A DNA stretch of 64,000 bases, taken from the NCBI RefSeq assembly GCF_000174355.1, contig NZ_ACIS01000001.1:434001-498000 (forward strand). Direction: 5' to 3'. The stretch is from Pseudogulbenkiania ferrooxidans 2002 (GTDB lineage: Bacteria > Pseudomonadota > Gammaproteobacteria > Burkholderiales > Chromobacteriaceae). Each line of letters begins with the position of its first letter. Position 1 is the first letter of the stretch. A program made the position numbers and the translations under genes. The notes under the pieces are model-generated. The model saw nothing but the letters and a program-made list of their open reading frames with translations, did not search any database and had not been told where the DNA came from. This document shows positions 29,742 through 42,012 of this stretch, piece by piece.

Positions 29742-30554
29742 ATGACAGCCAAAGCTCGCCGTCCCATCGGGGTGTTCGATTCCGGTGTGGGAGGGCTGAC
29801 CGTGGTGCGGGCGCTGATGGACCGCCTGCCGTTCGAGGACATCATCTATTTCGGCGACACGGCGCGGGTGCCCTACGGCGTGAAGTCGGTGGCGACCATC
29901 CGGGCCTTTTCCCGGCAGATTGTCGAGTTTTTGCTGCAGCACGAGGTCAAGGCGCTGGTGGTGGCGTGCAACACCATTTCGGCGGTGGCGCTGGAGCAGG
30001 TGCGGGAGCTGGCGGGCGACATTCCGGTGATCGGCGTGATCGAGGCCGGCGCCCAGGCGGCGGTCAAGGTCAGCAAAAACCACGAAATCGGCGTGATTGC
30101 CACCTCGACCACCATCAACAGCAATGCCTATGCCCGCGAGATCCATCGCCTGATGCCGGATGCCCGGGTGTATTCGCAGGCCTGCCCGCTGTTCGTCCCG
30201 CTGGTCGAAGAGGGCTGGGTCGACCACCCGGTGACCCGCCTCACCGCCGAGGAGTATCTCAAGACGGTGCTGGAGGAGCATGTCGATACACTGGTGCTGG
30301 GCTGCACCCATTACCCGTTGATCAAGCCGCTGCTGACCGAGGTGACGGGCGGCCGCGTCGAACTGGTCGATTCGGCGCTGACCACGGCGGAAGCCACGGC
30401 CGAGGTGTTGGCGGGGCTCAACCTGCTCAACCCGCAGCGCGGCGCCCCCGAGTACCGCTATTACGTCACCGACATCCCGCTCAAGTTCCAGACCATCGGC
30501 GAGCGCTTTCTCGGGCGCAGCATCCGCGACCTGGAGATGGTGAAGCTGGGCTGA
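29742..30554 (+). CDS. murI: Glutamate racemase
   Basis: MurI makes D-glutamate for peptidoglycan. The 270-residue enzyme has both catalytic cysteines: Cys76 in VACNTIS and Cys188 in LGCTHYPL. The N-terminal GVFDSGVGGLTVV and YFGDTARVPYG motifs are also present. GAGGAAA precedes the ATG. It is likely transcribed with queG and ends at a terminator preceded by a repeat word. Confidence 0.97.
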   Translation: MTAKARRPIGVFDSGVGGLTVVRALMDRLPFEDIIYFGDTARVPYGVKSVATIRAFSRQIVEFLLQHEVKALVVACNTISAVALEQVRELAGDIPVIGVIEAGAQAAVKVSKNHEIGVIATSTTINSNAYAREIHRLMPDARVYSQACPLFVPLVEEGWVDHPVTRLTAEEYLKTVLEEHVDTLVLGCTHYPLIKPLLTEVTGGRVELVDSALTTAEATAEVLAGLNLLNPQRGAPEYRYYVTDIPLKFQTIGERFLGRSIRDLEMVKLG

Positions 30555-30560
30555 ACCGCG

Positions 30561-30574
30561 AGGGTTGGCCGAAG
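30561..30574 (+). repeat. Near-exact word (13/14) after murI
   Basis: AGGGTTGGCCGAAG: one difference, seven bases after the murI stop and just before its terminator. Confidence 0.8.
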
Positions 30575-30580
30575 CCAGGC

Positions 30581-30610
30581 AAAAGGGCCCATGAAATGGG
30601 CCCTTTGTTT
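30581..30610. terminator. Terminator between convergent murI and the MaoC gene
   Basis: Stem AAAGGGCCCAT / ATGGGCCCTTT with a three-base loop, followed by GTTT on the plus strand. Confidence 0.85.
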
Positions 30611-30632
30611 CGGATGGAGAGGGTGCCGCCGT

Positions 30633-31058
30633 TTACAGCGCCGGTCGCGACGGCGCGATCACCAGCGATTCGCCTTCCAGCACGACCTTGCCGCCGACCA
30701 GGCATTGGGTCAGAAACTTGACGCGTTTCTTGGCCGGGTCGAGCTCGGTGGCGGTGGCGCGGGCGGTCACGGTGTCGCCGATCTTCACCGGAGCCTTGAA
30801 GCGGGTGGATTGCGACAGGTAGATGGTGCCTTCACCCGGCAGCCGGGTACCGACCACGGTCGAGATCAGCCCGGCGGTGAGCATGCCGTGGGCGATGCGC
30901 GTGCCGAACGGGGTCTGCTCGGCGTATTCCTGATTGAGGTGCACCGGATTGTTGTCGCCCGAGACCGCAGCAAACATCAGGATGTCGGCCTCGGTGATGG
31001 TCTTGGCGTATTCGGCACTCTGGCCGATCTCGATATCCTCAAAATAGATCGTGGGCAT
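30633..31058 (-). CDS. MaoC-like (R)-specific enoyl-CoA hydratase
   Basis: A 141-residue hot-dog-fold hydratase of the MaoC/PhaJ type, which converts trans-2-enoyl-CoA to (R)-3-hydroxyacyl-CoA. The hydratase-2 signature is intact: DNNPVHLNQEYA with the catalytic Asp and His, then HGMLTAGLIS. Such proteins often feed polyhydroxyalkanoate synthesis from beta-oxidation. It is divergent from etfBA, sharing a 246-base intergenic region. PhaJ is a fair label but the chain-length preference is unknown. Confidence 0.88.
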   Translation of the reverse strand: MPTIYFEDIEIGQSAEYAKTITEADILMFAAVSGDNNPVHLNQEYAEQTPFGTRIAHGMLTAGLISTVVGTRLPGEGTIYLSQSTRFKAPVKIGDTVTARATATELDPAKKRVKFLTQCLVGGKVVLEGESLVIAPSRPAL

Positions 31059-31197
31059 GCGGTCGCTCCTGCGTTTGTCATGGAGATGTTGCAGTGCATC
31101 TTGTCATACTTTCCACGGCATGCAAATCGAGCGGAAACAAGGTAGTATTTCGAGTCCAGTTGCGTTTTTGAGACGGTCCACATATCTTTTCTCGACC

Positions 31198-31209
31198 AAA
31201 CGCTCGTTT
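31198..31209. promoter_or_regulatory. Dyad AAACG-N2-CGTTT, possible TetR-type operator
   Basis: A perfect inverted repeat with a two-base centre lies between the divergent MaoC hydratase and etfBA genes. Operators of acyl-CoA-responsive TetR regulators such as PsrA look similar (AAAC and GTTT half-sites). No regulator gene is in the window. Confidence 0.4.
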
Positions 31210-31304
31210 TATTTTGGCGGGCGTGCATAATCGACGCAACTGCATGTCACGCATGCTTGGGCATGCCGTCCAAATACCAGACAGACGACACTTGCTGGAG
31301 GAAT

Positions 31305-32054
31305 ATGAAAGTTCTAGTCGCTGTGAAACGCGTTGTCGATTACAACGTGAAGGTCCGGGTCAAGGCCGATGGCTCCGATGTGGATATCGCCAACGTCAAG
31401 ATGTCGATGAACCCGTTCGACGAAATCGCCGTGGAAGAGGCGGTGCGCCTTAAGGAAGCCGGCAAGGTCAGCGAAGTGGTGGCGGTATCGCTGGGTGTCA
31501 AGCAGTGCGAAGAGACCCTGCGCACCGCGCTGGCGATGGGCGCCGACCGCGCCATCCACGTCGAGACCGACGCCGAGCTGCAACCGCTGGCCGTGGCCAA
31601 GCTGCTCAAGGCCGTGGCCGAGAAGGAACAGCCGCAGCTGATGATCCTGGGCAAGCAGGCCATCGACGACGACGCCAACCAGACCGGCCAGATGGTCGCC
31701 GCGCTCTTGGGCTGGGGGCAGGGCACGTTTGCCTCCAAGGTCGACCTGGCGGCGGAAACCGTCGACGTCACCCGCGAGGTGGACGGCGGCCTGGAAACCG
31801 TCAAGCTGCGCCTGCCGGCGGTGGTGACCACCGACCTGCGCCTGAACGAGCCGCGCTACGTCAAGCTGCCGAACATCATGGCCGCCAAGAAGAAGCCGCT
31901 CGACAAGCTGACGGTGGAGGCGCTGGGCGTCGACGTGACCCCGCGTCTGAAGACCCTCAAGGTGGCCGAGCCGGCCAAGCGTTCCGCCGGCATCAAGGTG
32001 GCCAACGCCGCCGAACTGGTCGCCAAACTCAAGAATGAAGCAAAGGTGCTGTGA
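31305..32054 (+). CDS. etfB: Electron transfer flavoprotein, beta subunit
   Basis: The Etf dimer collects electrons from acyl-CoA dehydrogenases and hands them to ETF:ubiquinone oxidoreductase. The 249-residue sequence starts [20 protein letters not shown] and contains [18 protein letters not shown] and the AMP-binding [15 protein letters not shown] signature. GGAGGA precedes ATG 31305. etfA follows with a short gap. Confidence 0.97.
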   Translation: MKVLVAVKRVVDYNVKVRVKADGSDVDIANVKMSMNPFDEIAVEEAVRLKEAGKVSEVVAVSLGVKQCEETLRTALAMGADRAIHVETDAELQPLAVAKLLKAVAEKEQPQLMILGKQAIDDDANQTGQMVAALLGWGQGTFASKVDLAAETVDVTREVDGGLETVKLRLPAVVTTDLRLNEPRYVKLPNIMAAKKKPLDKLTVEALGVDVTPRLKTLKVAEPAKRSAGIKVANAAELVAKLKNEAKVL

Positions 32055-32056
32055 TC

Positions 32057-32992
32057 ATGGCCATTCTCGTTATCGCTGAACACGACAACCAGAGCCTGAA
32101 GGCAGGCACCCTCAATACCGTTACCGCCGCCGGCAAGATCGGCGGCGAGGTGCACCTGCTGGTGGCCGGCCACAACTGCGGCGCGGTCGCCGACGCGGCC
32201 AAGGCCGTGGCCGGTGTGGCCAAGGTGCTGGTGGCCGACGCTGCCCAATACGCCCACGGCCTGGCCGAGAACCTGGCCGCGCTGGTGGTCGATCTGGCCA
32301 AAAACTACAGCCACGTGCTGTCGCCGGCCGGCACCTCGGGCAAGAACTTCCTGCCGCGCGTCGCCGCGCTGCTCGACGTGGCGCAGATCTCCGACATCGT
32401 CGCCGTCGAGTCGGCCGACACCTTCGTGCGTCCGGTCTACGCCGGCAACGTGCTGGCCACGGTGCAGTCCGTCGATTCTATCAAGGTCATCACCGTGCGC
32501 ACCACCGCCTTCGAGGCGGCGGCACTGGGCGGTTCGGCCAGTGTTGAAAGCGTTGGCGGCCCGGCCGAGGCGCAGCTGTCGAGCTTCATCAGCCAGGAGC
32601 TGACCAAGTCGGACCGTCCGGAACTGGGCGCCGCCAAGGTGATCGTCTCCGGCGGTCGTGCGCTGGGTTCGGAAGAACAGTTCAAGGCCATCATCGAGCC
32701 GCTGGCCGACAAGCTGGGTGCCGCCGTTGGCGCCTCGCGTGCCGCCGTGGACGCCGGCTACGCGCCGAACGACTACCAGGTCGGCCAGACCGGCAAGGTG
32801 GTGGCGCCGCAGCTGTACCTCGCCGTCGGCATTTCCGGCGCGATCCAGCACCTGGCCGGCATGAAGGACTCCAAGGTGATCGTGGCGATCAACAAGGACG
32901 AAGAAGCGCCGATCTTCCAGGTGGCGGACTACGGCATCGTCGGTGACCTGTTCACCGTCGTACCCGAACTGATGGCCGAACTGTCCAAGTAA
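32057..32992 (+). CDS. etfA: Electron transfer flavoprotein, alpha subunit (FAD-binding)
   Basis: This subunit binds FAD. The 311-residue sequence carries the C-terminal FAD domain ([68 protein letters not shown]). I chose ATG 32057 with AAGGTG eight bases before it; GTG 32051 overlaps etfB's stop. Together with the downstream acyl-CoA dehydrogenase it makes a fatty-acid oxidation block. Confidence 0.97.
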   Translation: MAILVIAEHDNQSLKAGTLNTVTAAGKIGGEVHLLVAGHNCGAVADAAKAVAGVAKVLVADAAQYAHGLAENLAALVVDLAKNYSHVLSPAGTSGKNFLPRVAALLDVAQISDIVAVESADTFVRPVYAGNVLATVQSVDSIKVITVRTTAFEAAALGGSASVESVGGPAEAQLSSFISQELTKSDRPELGAAKVIVSGGRALGSEEQFKAIIEPLADKLGAAVGASRAAVDAGYAPNDYQVGQTGKVVAPQLYLAVGISGAIQHLAGMKDSKVIVAINKDEEAPIFQVADYGIVGDLFTVVPELMAELSK

Positions 32993-33018
32993 GGGCGGAA
33001 TCGCGAGCAGTGCTCATC

Positions 33019-33046
33019 AAGGCCGGCGTCAGACCGGCCTTTTTTT
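33019..33046 (+). terminator. etfBA terminator
   Basis: Stem AAGGCCGG / CCGGCCTT with a seven-base loop and T run. Confidence 0.88.
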
Positions 33047-33081
33047 ACATCACGAGAAAACACGAGAACCGAGGTGCTGAC

Positions 33082-34863
33082 ATGACTTACCAAGCTCCCC
33101 TGAAAGATATCCGTTTCGCCCTCAACGAGCTGGCGGAACTGCCGGCGGTCTGCTCCCTGCCGGGCTATGAAGACGCCAGCGTGGAACTGGTCGACGCCAT
33201 CCTGGACGAAGGAGCCCGCTTCGCCGAAGAAGTGCTGGCGCCGATCAACAAGCAGGGTGACAAGGGGGCGCGGCTGGACGGCGAGACCGTCACCGCCGCG
33301 CCGGGCTTCAAGAACGCTTGGCAGCAATACGTCGATGCCGGCTGGGTCGGTCTGCGCGCGCCTTACGAATTCGGCGGGCAAGGCCTGCCGGCCCTGGTGG
33401 CGATCGCCGCCGAGGAAATGTGGTGTTCGGCCAACCTGGCCTTCTCGCTGGCGCCGCTGTTGACGCTGGGGGCGATCGAAGCGCTCAACCACCACGCCTC
33501 GGACGAGCTCAAGGCGCTCTATCTGCCGAAGATGGCGAGCGGCGAGTGGACCGGCACCATGAACCTGACCGAGCCGCAGGCCGGCTCAGACCTGGCGCAG
33601 GTGCGCACCCGCGCCGTGCCGCAAGACGACGGCAGCTACCGCATCAGCGGCCAGAAGATCTTCATCACCTGGGGTGAGCACGACCTGGCCGAGAACATCG
33701 TGCACCTAGTCTTGGCGCGCCTGCCCGATGCCCCCGCCGGGGTAAAGGGCATCTCGCTGTTCGTCGTGCCCAAGTTCCTGCCGGGCGCCGACGGCACGCC
33801 CGGTGCACGCAACGACCTGCGCTGCGTGTCGCTGGAGCACAAGCTCGGTATCCATGGCTCGCCCACCTGCGTGATGAGTTTCGGCGATCAGGGCGGCGCC
33901 GCCGGTTACCTGGTGGGCGAAGCCAACAAGGGCCTGGGCTACATGTTCACCATGATGAACCACGCCCGTCTCGGCGTCGGCGTCGAGGGCATGGCGGTGT
34001 CCGAGCGCGCCTACCAGCAGGCCGTGGCTTACGCCCGCGAACGCGTGCAGAGCCGTGCCGTCGGTTCTCCCGACGCGGCCGGGGTGGCGATCATCAAGCA
34101 TCCGGACGTGCGTCGCATGCTGATGACGATGAAGGCGCAGATCGAGGCGCAGCGTGCCTTGGCCTTCGTTGCCGCCGCCGCGCTGGACCGCGCGGCGCGT
34201 CATCCGCATCCGCAGGAAAAGGCGCGCAACCAGGCGCTGGTCAACTTCCTGATCCCCATCGTCAAGGGCTGGAATACCGAGCAGGCCAACGAAATCACCT
34301 CGCTGGCGCTGCAGGTGCACGGCGGCATGGGCTATATCGAGGAAACCGGCGTGGCGCAGTACTATCGCGACGCCCGCATCACCGCCATCTACGAGGGAAC
34401 GACCGGCATCCAGGCGCTCGACCTGATCGGCCGCAAGACCGCGGCGGAAGAGGGGGCCACCGCGCGTGCGCTGCTGGCCGAGGTGCAGGCTACGGCCGAC
34501 AAGCTGGCGACAGCCGGTTTTGCCAGCCTTTCGGCCAACCTGAAGAGCGCGGCGGCCGACGCCGAGCGCTGCGTGGCGTTCATTCTTGAATCGTTCGCCG
34601 CCGCACCGCAGCGTGCTGCCGCCGGTTCGGTGCCGTTCCTCAAGCTGATGGGCATCCTGCTGGGCGGCTGGCAGCTCGGGCGCGCCGCTCTGATCGCTCG
34701 CGAGCGCATGGGCGAGGAGGATGCCGATGTCGACTTCCTGCACGCCAAGCAGGTGACCGCGCGCTTTTTCGGCGAGCACCTGCTGCCCCAGGTGAGTGGC
34801 CTGGCGGCAGCGATCCTGCACGGGGCCGACAGCGTGCTGGAACTCGACGACGGCCAGTTCTGA
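33082..34863 (+). CDS. Acyl-CoA dehydrogenase (with C-terminal extension)
   Basis: FAD enzyme for the first oxidation of an acyl-CoA, giving electrons to the Etf encoded just upstream. The 593-residue protein has the N-terminal helical, middle beta (LTEPQAGSDLAQVRTRA) and C-terminal FAD domains (QVHGGMGYIEETG). A Glu in the YEGTTGIQALDLIGRK stretch is the likely catalytic base. The last ~150 residues form the extension seen in the longer AcdA/DUF5931-type family. Start ATG 33082 has GAGGTG upstream. Two repeat words lie inside (33425 and 34529). Confidence 0.94.
   Translation: MTYQAPLKDIRFALNELAELPAVCSLPGYEDASVELVDAILDEGARFAEEVLAPINKQGDKGARLDGETVTAAPGFKNAWQQYVDAGWVGLRAPYEFGGQGLPALVAIAAEEMWCSANLAFSLAPLLTLGAIEALNHHASDELKALYLPKMASGEWTGTMNLTEPQAGSDLAQVRTRAVPQDDGSYRISGQKIFITWGEHDLAENIVHLVLARLPDAPAGVKGISLFVVPKFLPGADGTPGARNDLRCVSLEHKLGIHGSPTCVMSFGDQGGAAGYLVGEANKGLGYMFTMMNHARLGVGVEGMAVSERAYQQAVAYARERVQSRAVGSPDAAGVAIIKHPDVRRMLMTMKAQIEAQRALAFVAAAALDRAARHPHPQEKARNQALVNFLIPIVKGWNTEQANEITSLALQVHGGMGYIEETGVAQYYRDARITAIYEGTTGIQALDLIGRKTAAEEGATARALLAEVQATADKLATAGFASLSANLKSAAADAERCVAFILESFAAAPQRAAAGSVPFLKLMGILLGGWQLGRAALIARERMGEEDADVDFLHAKQVTARFFGEHLLPQVSGLAAAILHGADSVLELDDGQF
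33425..33438 (-). repeat. Near-exact word (12/14) inside acyl-CoA dehydrogenase
   Basis: The 12-base core AGGTTGGCCGAA is complete (33426-33437); the end bases differ. It is read in the gene as TCG-GCC-AAC-CTG (Ser-Ala-Asn-Leu). Confidence 0.7.
34529..34542 (-). repeat. Near-exact word (13/14) inside acyl-CoA dehydrogenase
   Basis: AGGTTGGCCGAAA is complete; only the first A differs. It is read as Ser-Ala-Asn-Leu. Confidence 0.78.
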
Positions 34864-34939
34864 GCCCCGTCGCCAACGCCGGCACCGCCAGGAAGACAAG
34901 CGCTTGCTCGGTGCCGCATCGCGGAGGGGCGATGCCGCC

Positions 34940-34968
34940 TTGCCAGAAATAGCTAAAAAAATTATACT
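34940..34968 (+). promoter_or_regulatory. Sigma-70 promoter of carA
   Basis: TTGCCA, a 17-base spacer, then TATACT. Initiation would be near 34975, about 91 bases before the carA GTG. Confidence 0.85.
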
Positions 34969-34983
34969 GTTAAGGTTTAACAA

Positions 34984-35016
34984 AACGGGACAAGCGTTAC
35001 GACGCGGTGTCCCGTT
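34984..35016 (+). promoter_or_regulatory. Leader hairpin in the carA transcript
   Basis: A perfect nine-base stem AACGGGACA / TGTCCCGTT closes a 15-base loop. It begins about ten bases after the predicted start of transcription. There is no T run, so it is not a plain terminator for the gene upstream. It may shape translation or stability of the carA message. Confidence 0.6.
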
Positions 35017-35065
35017 CTTCACATAAAAGCTTCGAAAACAGAGCAAACGGAACAGGAGCCAGTCA

Positions 35066-36193
35066 GTGTCATCCGTACCCGCGATTCTTGTCTTGGCTGA
35101 CGGAACCCTCTTCAAGGGCAGTGCCATCGGTGCCGCCGGCCATACGGTCGGCGAAGTGGTATTCAATACCGCCATCACCGGCTACCAGGAAATCTTGACG
35201 GACCCTTCTTACACCAAGCAGATTGTCACCCTGACCTATCCGCATATCGGCAACGTCGGTGCCAACGCGGAAGACACCGAGTCGCGCGCCGTGTTCGCCG
35301 CAGGCCTGATCGTGCGCGATCTGCCCCTGCTGCACAGCAACTTCCGCGCTGAGGCGTCGCTGTCGGGCTATCTCAAGGCCAACAACGTGGTGGCGATCGC
35401 CGACATCGACACCCGCAAGCTGACCCGCATCCTGCGCGAAAAGGGCGCCCAGCCGGGCTGCATCATGGCGGGCGAGATCGACGAAGCGCGCGCACTGGAA
35501 CTGGCGCGCGGCTTTGGCACCATGGCCGGGCAGGATCTGGCCAAGGTGGTCAGCTGCGATTCGATCTACCAGTGGGATACCCGCGAGTGGCGTCTGGGCG
35601 AAGGCTACCGCGCGCAGGCCGAACCGAAATACCACGTGGTGGCGTACGACTTCGGCGTCAAGCACAACATCCTGCGCATGCTCGCCGAACGCGGCTGCAA
35701 GCTGACCGTGGTGCCGGCGCAGACTCCGGCCAAGGACGTGCTGGCGCTCAAGCCGGACGGCGTGTTCCTGTCCAACGGCCCGGGGGATCCGGAACCGTGC
35801 GACTACGCCATCGACGCGATCAAGGAAATCCTCGACACCAAGCTGCCGGTGTTCGGCATCTGCCTGGGGCACCAACTGCTCGGCCTGGCGGTCGGCGGCA
35901 AGACCTCCAAGATGAAGTTCGGCCATCACGGCGCCAACCATCCGGTGCAGGATCTGGATACCGGCCGCGTCATGATCACCAGCCAGAACCACGGCTTCCA
36001 GGTCGACGAGAACAGCCTGCCCGCCAACGTGCGTGTTACCCATCGCTCGCTGTTCGACGGCACGGTGCAGGGCATCGCCCTGACCGACCGCCCGGCCTTC
36101 AGCTTCCAGGGCCACCCGGAAGCGAGCCCCGGTCCGAACGACGTGGCGTACCTGTTCGACAAGTTCATCAAGGCGATGGACGAACGCGGCTGA
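35066..36193 (+). CDS. carA: Carbamoyl-phosphate synthase, small (glutaminase) subunit
   Basis: CarA splits glutamine and channels ammonia to CarB for carbamoyl phosphate, the precursor of arginine and pyrimidines. The 375-residue protein has the N-terminal CPSase domain ([31 protein letters not shown]) and a class I amidotransferase domain with catalytic Cys266 (GICLGHQ) and the later [11 protein letters not shown] His-Glu. The start is GTG 35066 with CAGGAG seven bases before. carB lies downstream, with leuE between. Confidence 0.97.
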   Translation: MSSVPAILVLADGTLFKGSAIGAAGHTVGEVVFNTAITGYQEILTDPSYTKQIVTLTYPHIGNVGANAEDTESRAVFAAGLIVRDLPLLHSNFRAEASLSGYLKANNVVAIADIDTRKLTRILREKGAQPGCIMAGEIDEARALELARGFGTMAGQDLAKVVSCDSIYQWDTREWRLGEGYRAQAEPKYHVVAYDFGVKHNILRMLAERGCKLTVVPAQTPAKDVLALKPDGVFLSNGPGDPEPCDYAIDAIKEILDTKLPVFGICLGHQLLGLAVGGKTSKMKFGHHGANHPVQDLDTGRVMITSQNHGFQVDENSLPANVRVTHRSLFDGTVQGIALTDRPAFSFQGHPEASPGPNDVAYLFDKFIKAMDERG

Positions 36194-36250
36194 GAGGCCG
36201 CTTGATGGCCGGTGCGGCGTCGTCGCGCCGGCCTAGACGGGAGTCAGAGC

Positions 36251-36898
36251 ATGCTGGGAATTACCGATCCGTTGACCTACCTGATAGGCACCATCTTCAT
36301 CATCCTGCTGCCGGGGCCGAACTCGCTCTACGTGCTGTCGGTCGGAGCGCAACGCGGGGTGCGTCCCGGCTTCAAGGCCGCCGGTGGGGTGCTGGTGGGG
36401 GATACGCTGCTGATGGTGGCCACCGCCGCCGGCGCGGCGTCGCTGCTGAAGAACTATCCGGCGCTGTTCTGGGTGGTCAAGTACATTGGTGCGGCCTACC
36501 TGGCGTGGATGGGTATCAACATGCTGCGCGCCGCGCTGCGACGCTGGTCTGCTCCGGCGCCGGCAGCGCTGAGCGCGCCGATAACCTTGGGCCATCGCGA
36601 CCCGTTCCGGCGGGCGCTGACCCTGAGCCTGATGAACCCCAAGGCCATCCTGTTCTTCCTCTCGTTCTTCGTGCAATTCGTCGATCCGGCCTACCCTTAC
36701 CCGGCGCTGACCTTCGTCGCCCTGGGAGGTATGCTGCAGGTGTGCAGCATCAGCTACCTGACGGCGCTGATCCTGGCCGGCAGCCGCCTGGCCGAAGCCT
36801 TCCGCGCCCGGCGCCGGCTGGCGAGCGCCGCCACCGGCGGTACCGGCGCGCTGTTTCTGGGCTTCGGCGCCAAGCTGGCCGCGGCGAGCCTGAACTGA
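36251..36898 (+). CDS. leuE: LysE/RhtB-family amino acid exporter, LeuE-like
   Basis: A 215-residue, six-helix exporter. The N-terminal TYLIGTIFIILLPGPNSLYVL and the central RRALTLSLMNPKAILFFLSFFVQFVD are hallmarks of the RhtB/LeuE group, and E. coli LeuE (leucine exporter) is the closest one I can name. It sits between carA and carB and is likely co-transcribed with them, which is unusual. The start is ATG 36251. The real substrate is unknown. Confidence 0.82.
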   Translation: MLGITDPLTYLIGTIFIILLPGPNSLYVLSVGAQRGVRPGFKAAGGVLVGDTLLMVATAAGAASLLKNYPALFWVVKYIGAAYLAWMGINMLRAALRRWSAPAPAALSAPITLGHRDPFRRALTLSLMNPKAILFFLSFFVQFVDPAYPYPALTFVALGGMLQVCSISYLTALILAGSRLAEAFRARRRLASAATGGTGALFLGFGAKLAAASLN

Positions 36899-36925
36899 AT
36901 AAATGATCCAAATTGAGCCAAAACG

Positions 36926-40138
<3,213 letters not shown>

Positions 40139-40156
40139 CGACACGGACGGTGCGGG

Positions 40157-40170
40157 TTTCGGCCAACCTT
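40157..40170 (-). repeat. Exact AAGGTTGGCCGAAA word after carB
   Basis: An exact copy, 18 bases after the carB stop and before its terminator. Confidence 0.88.
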
Positions 40171-40222
40171 TGAACCCCACGCCGTTTGCCGTTACAATTC
40201 AGCCAGCAAGCTACTAGCAGCC

Positions 40223-40256
40223 AAGCCGCCGTCCCGTACGGCGGCTTGTGCTTTTT
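40223..40256 (+). terminator. carB terminator
   Basis: Stem AAGCCGCCGT / ACGGCGGCTT with a five-base loop, followed by GTGCTTTTTC. Confidence 0.82.
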
Positions 40257-40293
40257 CATGATGGCGGGTATCCCGCCTGCGGAGAGAAGTCGA

Positions 40294-40770
40294 ATGAACA
40301 AAGTCCCGTTGACCCTGCGTGGCGCAGAACTGCTGAAAGAAGAACTGCAGCGGCTCAAGAGCGTGGAACGTCCGGCGGTGATCGAGGCCATTGCCGAAGC
40401 CCGCTCCCATGGCGATCTGTCGGAGAACGCCGAATACGACGCGGCCAAGGAGCGTCAGGCGTTTGTCGAAGGCCGCATCGCGGAGCTGGAGGGCAAGCTC
40501 TCCAATGCCCAGATCATCAATCCGAGCGAACTGGATGCGGAAGGCCGCATCGTGTTCGGCACCACGGTCGAACTGATGGATCTGGAGACCGAGGACGAGG
40601 TCACTTACCAGATCGTCGGCGACGACGAAGCGGACATCAAGTTCGCCAAGGTGTCGGTGAACTCGCCGATCGCCCGCGCCTTGATCGGCAAGGAAGCCGG
40701 CGATGTGGCCGAAGTGATGGCCCCGGGCGGCATCCGCGAGTACGAAATCCTGGACGTCAAATACATCTGA
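40294..40770 (+). CDS. greA: Transcript cleavage factor GreA
   Basis: GreA enters the RNA polymerase secondary channel and triggers cleavage of backtracked RNA. The start [22 protein letters not shown] begins the N-terminal coiled coil, whose tip carries the acidic residues in [11 protein letters not shown]. The C-terminal FKBP-like domain follows ([35 protein letters not shown]). Length 158 is normal. GGAGAG precedes ATG 40294. The carB-greA order is common in proteobacteria. Confidence 0.97.
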   Translation: MNKVPLTLRGAELLKEELQRLKSVERPAVIEAIAEARSHGDLSENAEYDAAKERQAFVEGRIAELEGKLSNAQIINPSELDAEGRIVFGTTVELMDLETEDEVTYQIVGDDEADIKFAKVSVNSPIARALIGKEAGDVAEVMAPGGIREYEILDVKYI

Positions 40771-40826
40771 GCGGCTTGCGGCACGGTGGGGCCGCGCCTG
40801 GCAGGTTTGGATAAAGGGGACTGCGC

Positions 40827-41258
40827 ATGGATGGATTGAGGGCGATTACCCGCACCTTCTGGATCGGTGGCATGTGGATCATCGGCATCATCGTCACCCC
40901 GGTATTGTTCTCGGTGCTCGACCGCGGCACCGCCGGCATGGTCGCCGGCAAGCTGTTTTCTGCCATCGCCTGGGTCGGGCTGGTGTGCGGGGTGTTCCTG
41001 CTGGTGGATTTCATCTGGCGCGATGGCCTGCGTGGCGTCAAGTCCGCCACGTTCTGGCTGATCATCGGCATGCTGTCATGCACCCTGATCAACCATTTTG
41101 CCGTGTCGCCGATCATCGCCAATCTCAAGCTGCAGATGAACCAGGCGGCCGAGGGCTTGTTCGGCGGAGGCTTTGCCACCTGGCACGCGATCTCGAGCCT
41201 GATCTATCTGCTGCAGAGCCTGATGGCGCTGGCCTATATCCTGCGCCGGGACAGCTGA
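40827..41258 (+). CDS. DUF4149-type membrane protein
   Basis: A 143-residue protein with four hydrophobic helices (about 8-28, 42-60, 70-92, 118-138). The start TRTFWIGGMWIIGIIVTPVLF resembles the DUF4149/TMEM205-like family, which often sits next to greA in betaproteobacteria. Function unknown. AAGGGGA precedes the ATG. It is likely co-transcribed with greA. Confidence 0.78.
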   Translation: MDGLRAITRTFWIGGMWIIGIIVTPVLFSVLDRGTAGMVAGKLFSAIAWVGLVCGVFLLVDFIWRDGLRGVKSATFWLIIGMLSCTLINHFAVSPIIANLKLQMNQAAEGLFGGGFATWHAISSLIYLLQSLMALAYILRRDS

Positions 41259-41314
41259 CGCCGCCGAGTGGCAGGCTCATTCCCGTGTCGCTGCCGGCAG
41301 CCGGGGGCGGGGCG

Positions 41315-41349
41315 AAAAAAAAGCGGTGGTCCGGCCACCGCTTTTTTTC
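41315..41349. terminator. Two-way terminator between the DUF4149 gene and yhbY
   Basis: Stem AAAAAAAGCGGTGG / CCACCGCTTTTTTT with a five-base loop. Confidence 0.92.
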
Positions 41350-41366
41350 GTGTTCCCTGGGTTAAA

Positions 41367-41693
41367 TCAGGGCTGCGCCTTGAGCGCCTTCTTGCTCTTC
41401 GGCAGCACCACGCGCTGCTTGTCGGACGGACGCCACAGCACCAGGAGCTTGCCGATGTGCTGGACCTGGGCGGCGCCCAGTTCGTCGCAGATCTTGTCGT
41501 ACAGCGCCACGCGGGCATCGCGGTCGTCGCCCTGCACCCGGATCTTGATCAGTTCGTGCGCATCGAGGTTGATGGCGATTTCCCGAACTACCGCCTCGGT
41601 CAGGCCGTGGTTGCCGATCATCACCACCGGCTTGATATCGTGGGCGAGTCCTTTCAGGTATTGGCGCTCGAAGGGAGCAAGTTCGATTTTCAT
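41367..41693 (-). CDS. yhbY: CRM-domain RNA-binding protein YhbY
   Basis: YhbY binds pre-50S ribosomal particles and probably helps assemble 23S rRNA. The 108-residue protein consists of one CRM domain, with the GxxG loop in IGNHGLTEAV and the LIKIRV core. The basic tail is lysine-rich (LPKSKKALKAQP). I prefer ATG 41693 over 41699 for spacing from CAGGAAG. It is divergent from rlmE-ftsH, as in E. coli. Confidence 0.94.
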   Translation of the reverse strand: MKIELAPFERQYLKGLAHDIKPVVMIGNHGLTEAVVREIAINLDAHELIKIRVQGDDRDARVALYDKICDELGAAQVQHIGKLLVLWRPSDKQRVVLPKSKKALKAQP

Positions 41694-42012
41694 GGGCATG
41701 AGCTTCCTGAATAAAACGAGATTCTACTAAACTTTCGGCCTTTACCCCAAGTTCCGGCCCCGCTACTGGTGGAAATAGCCGCTGAAAACAGAGACATGCG
41801 CCATTCCGTCCTGGCGGCAATGGCTATGACATGACCCCGGTGGCTCGCCCGCATTCGGCGGTGGTGGTTCTCCAGCCTGCCAGCCGGGGCCGGCACGGAC
41901 TTTGCGAGTGGCGCCGCCTGGAGTACCTTTAAAAAATGGCAGCCTGGCTGCACGGCCTCCCGCCAACACGAGCGGGGTGGGGCTGTTTTCAAGACGACTG
42001 AGCAGGACATCA
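41694..42012. other. 319-base gap between divergent yhbY and rlmE
   Basis: No convincing gene. Open frames here lack family resemblance. A promoter-like pair, TTGCGA (41902) and TACCTT (41924) with a 16-base spacer, could serve rlmE-ftsH. A GGCAGCCTGGCTGC hairpin follows at 41938-41951 in the presumed leader. Confidence 0.5.
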
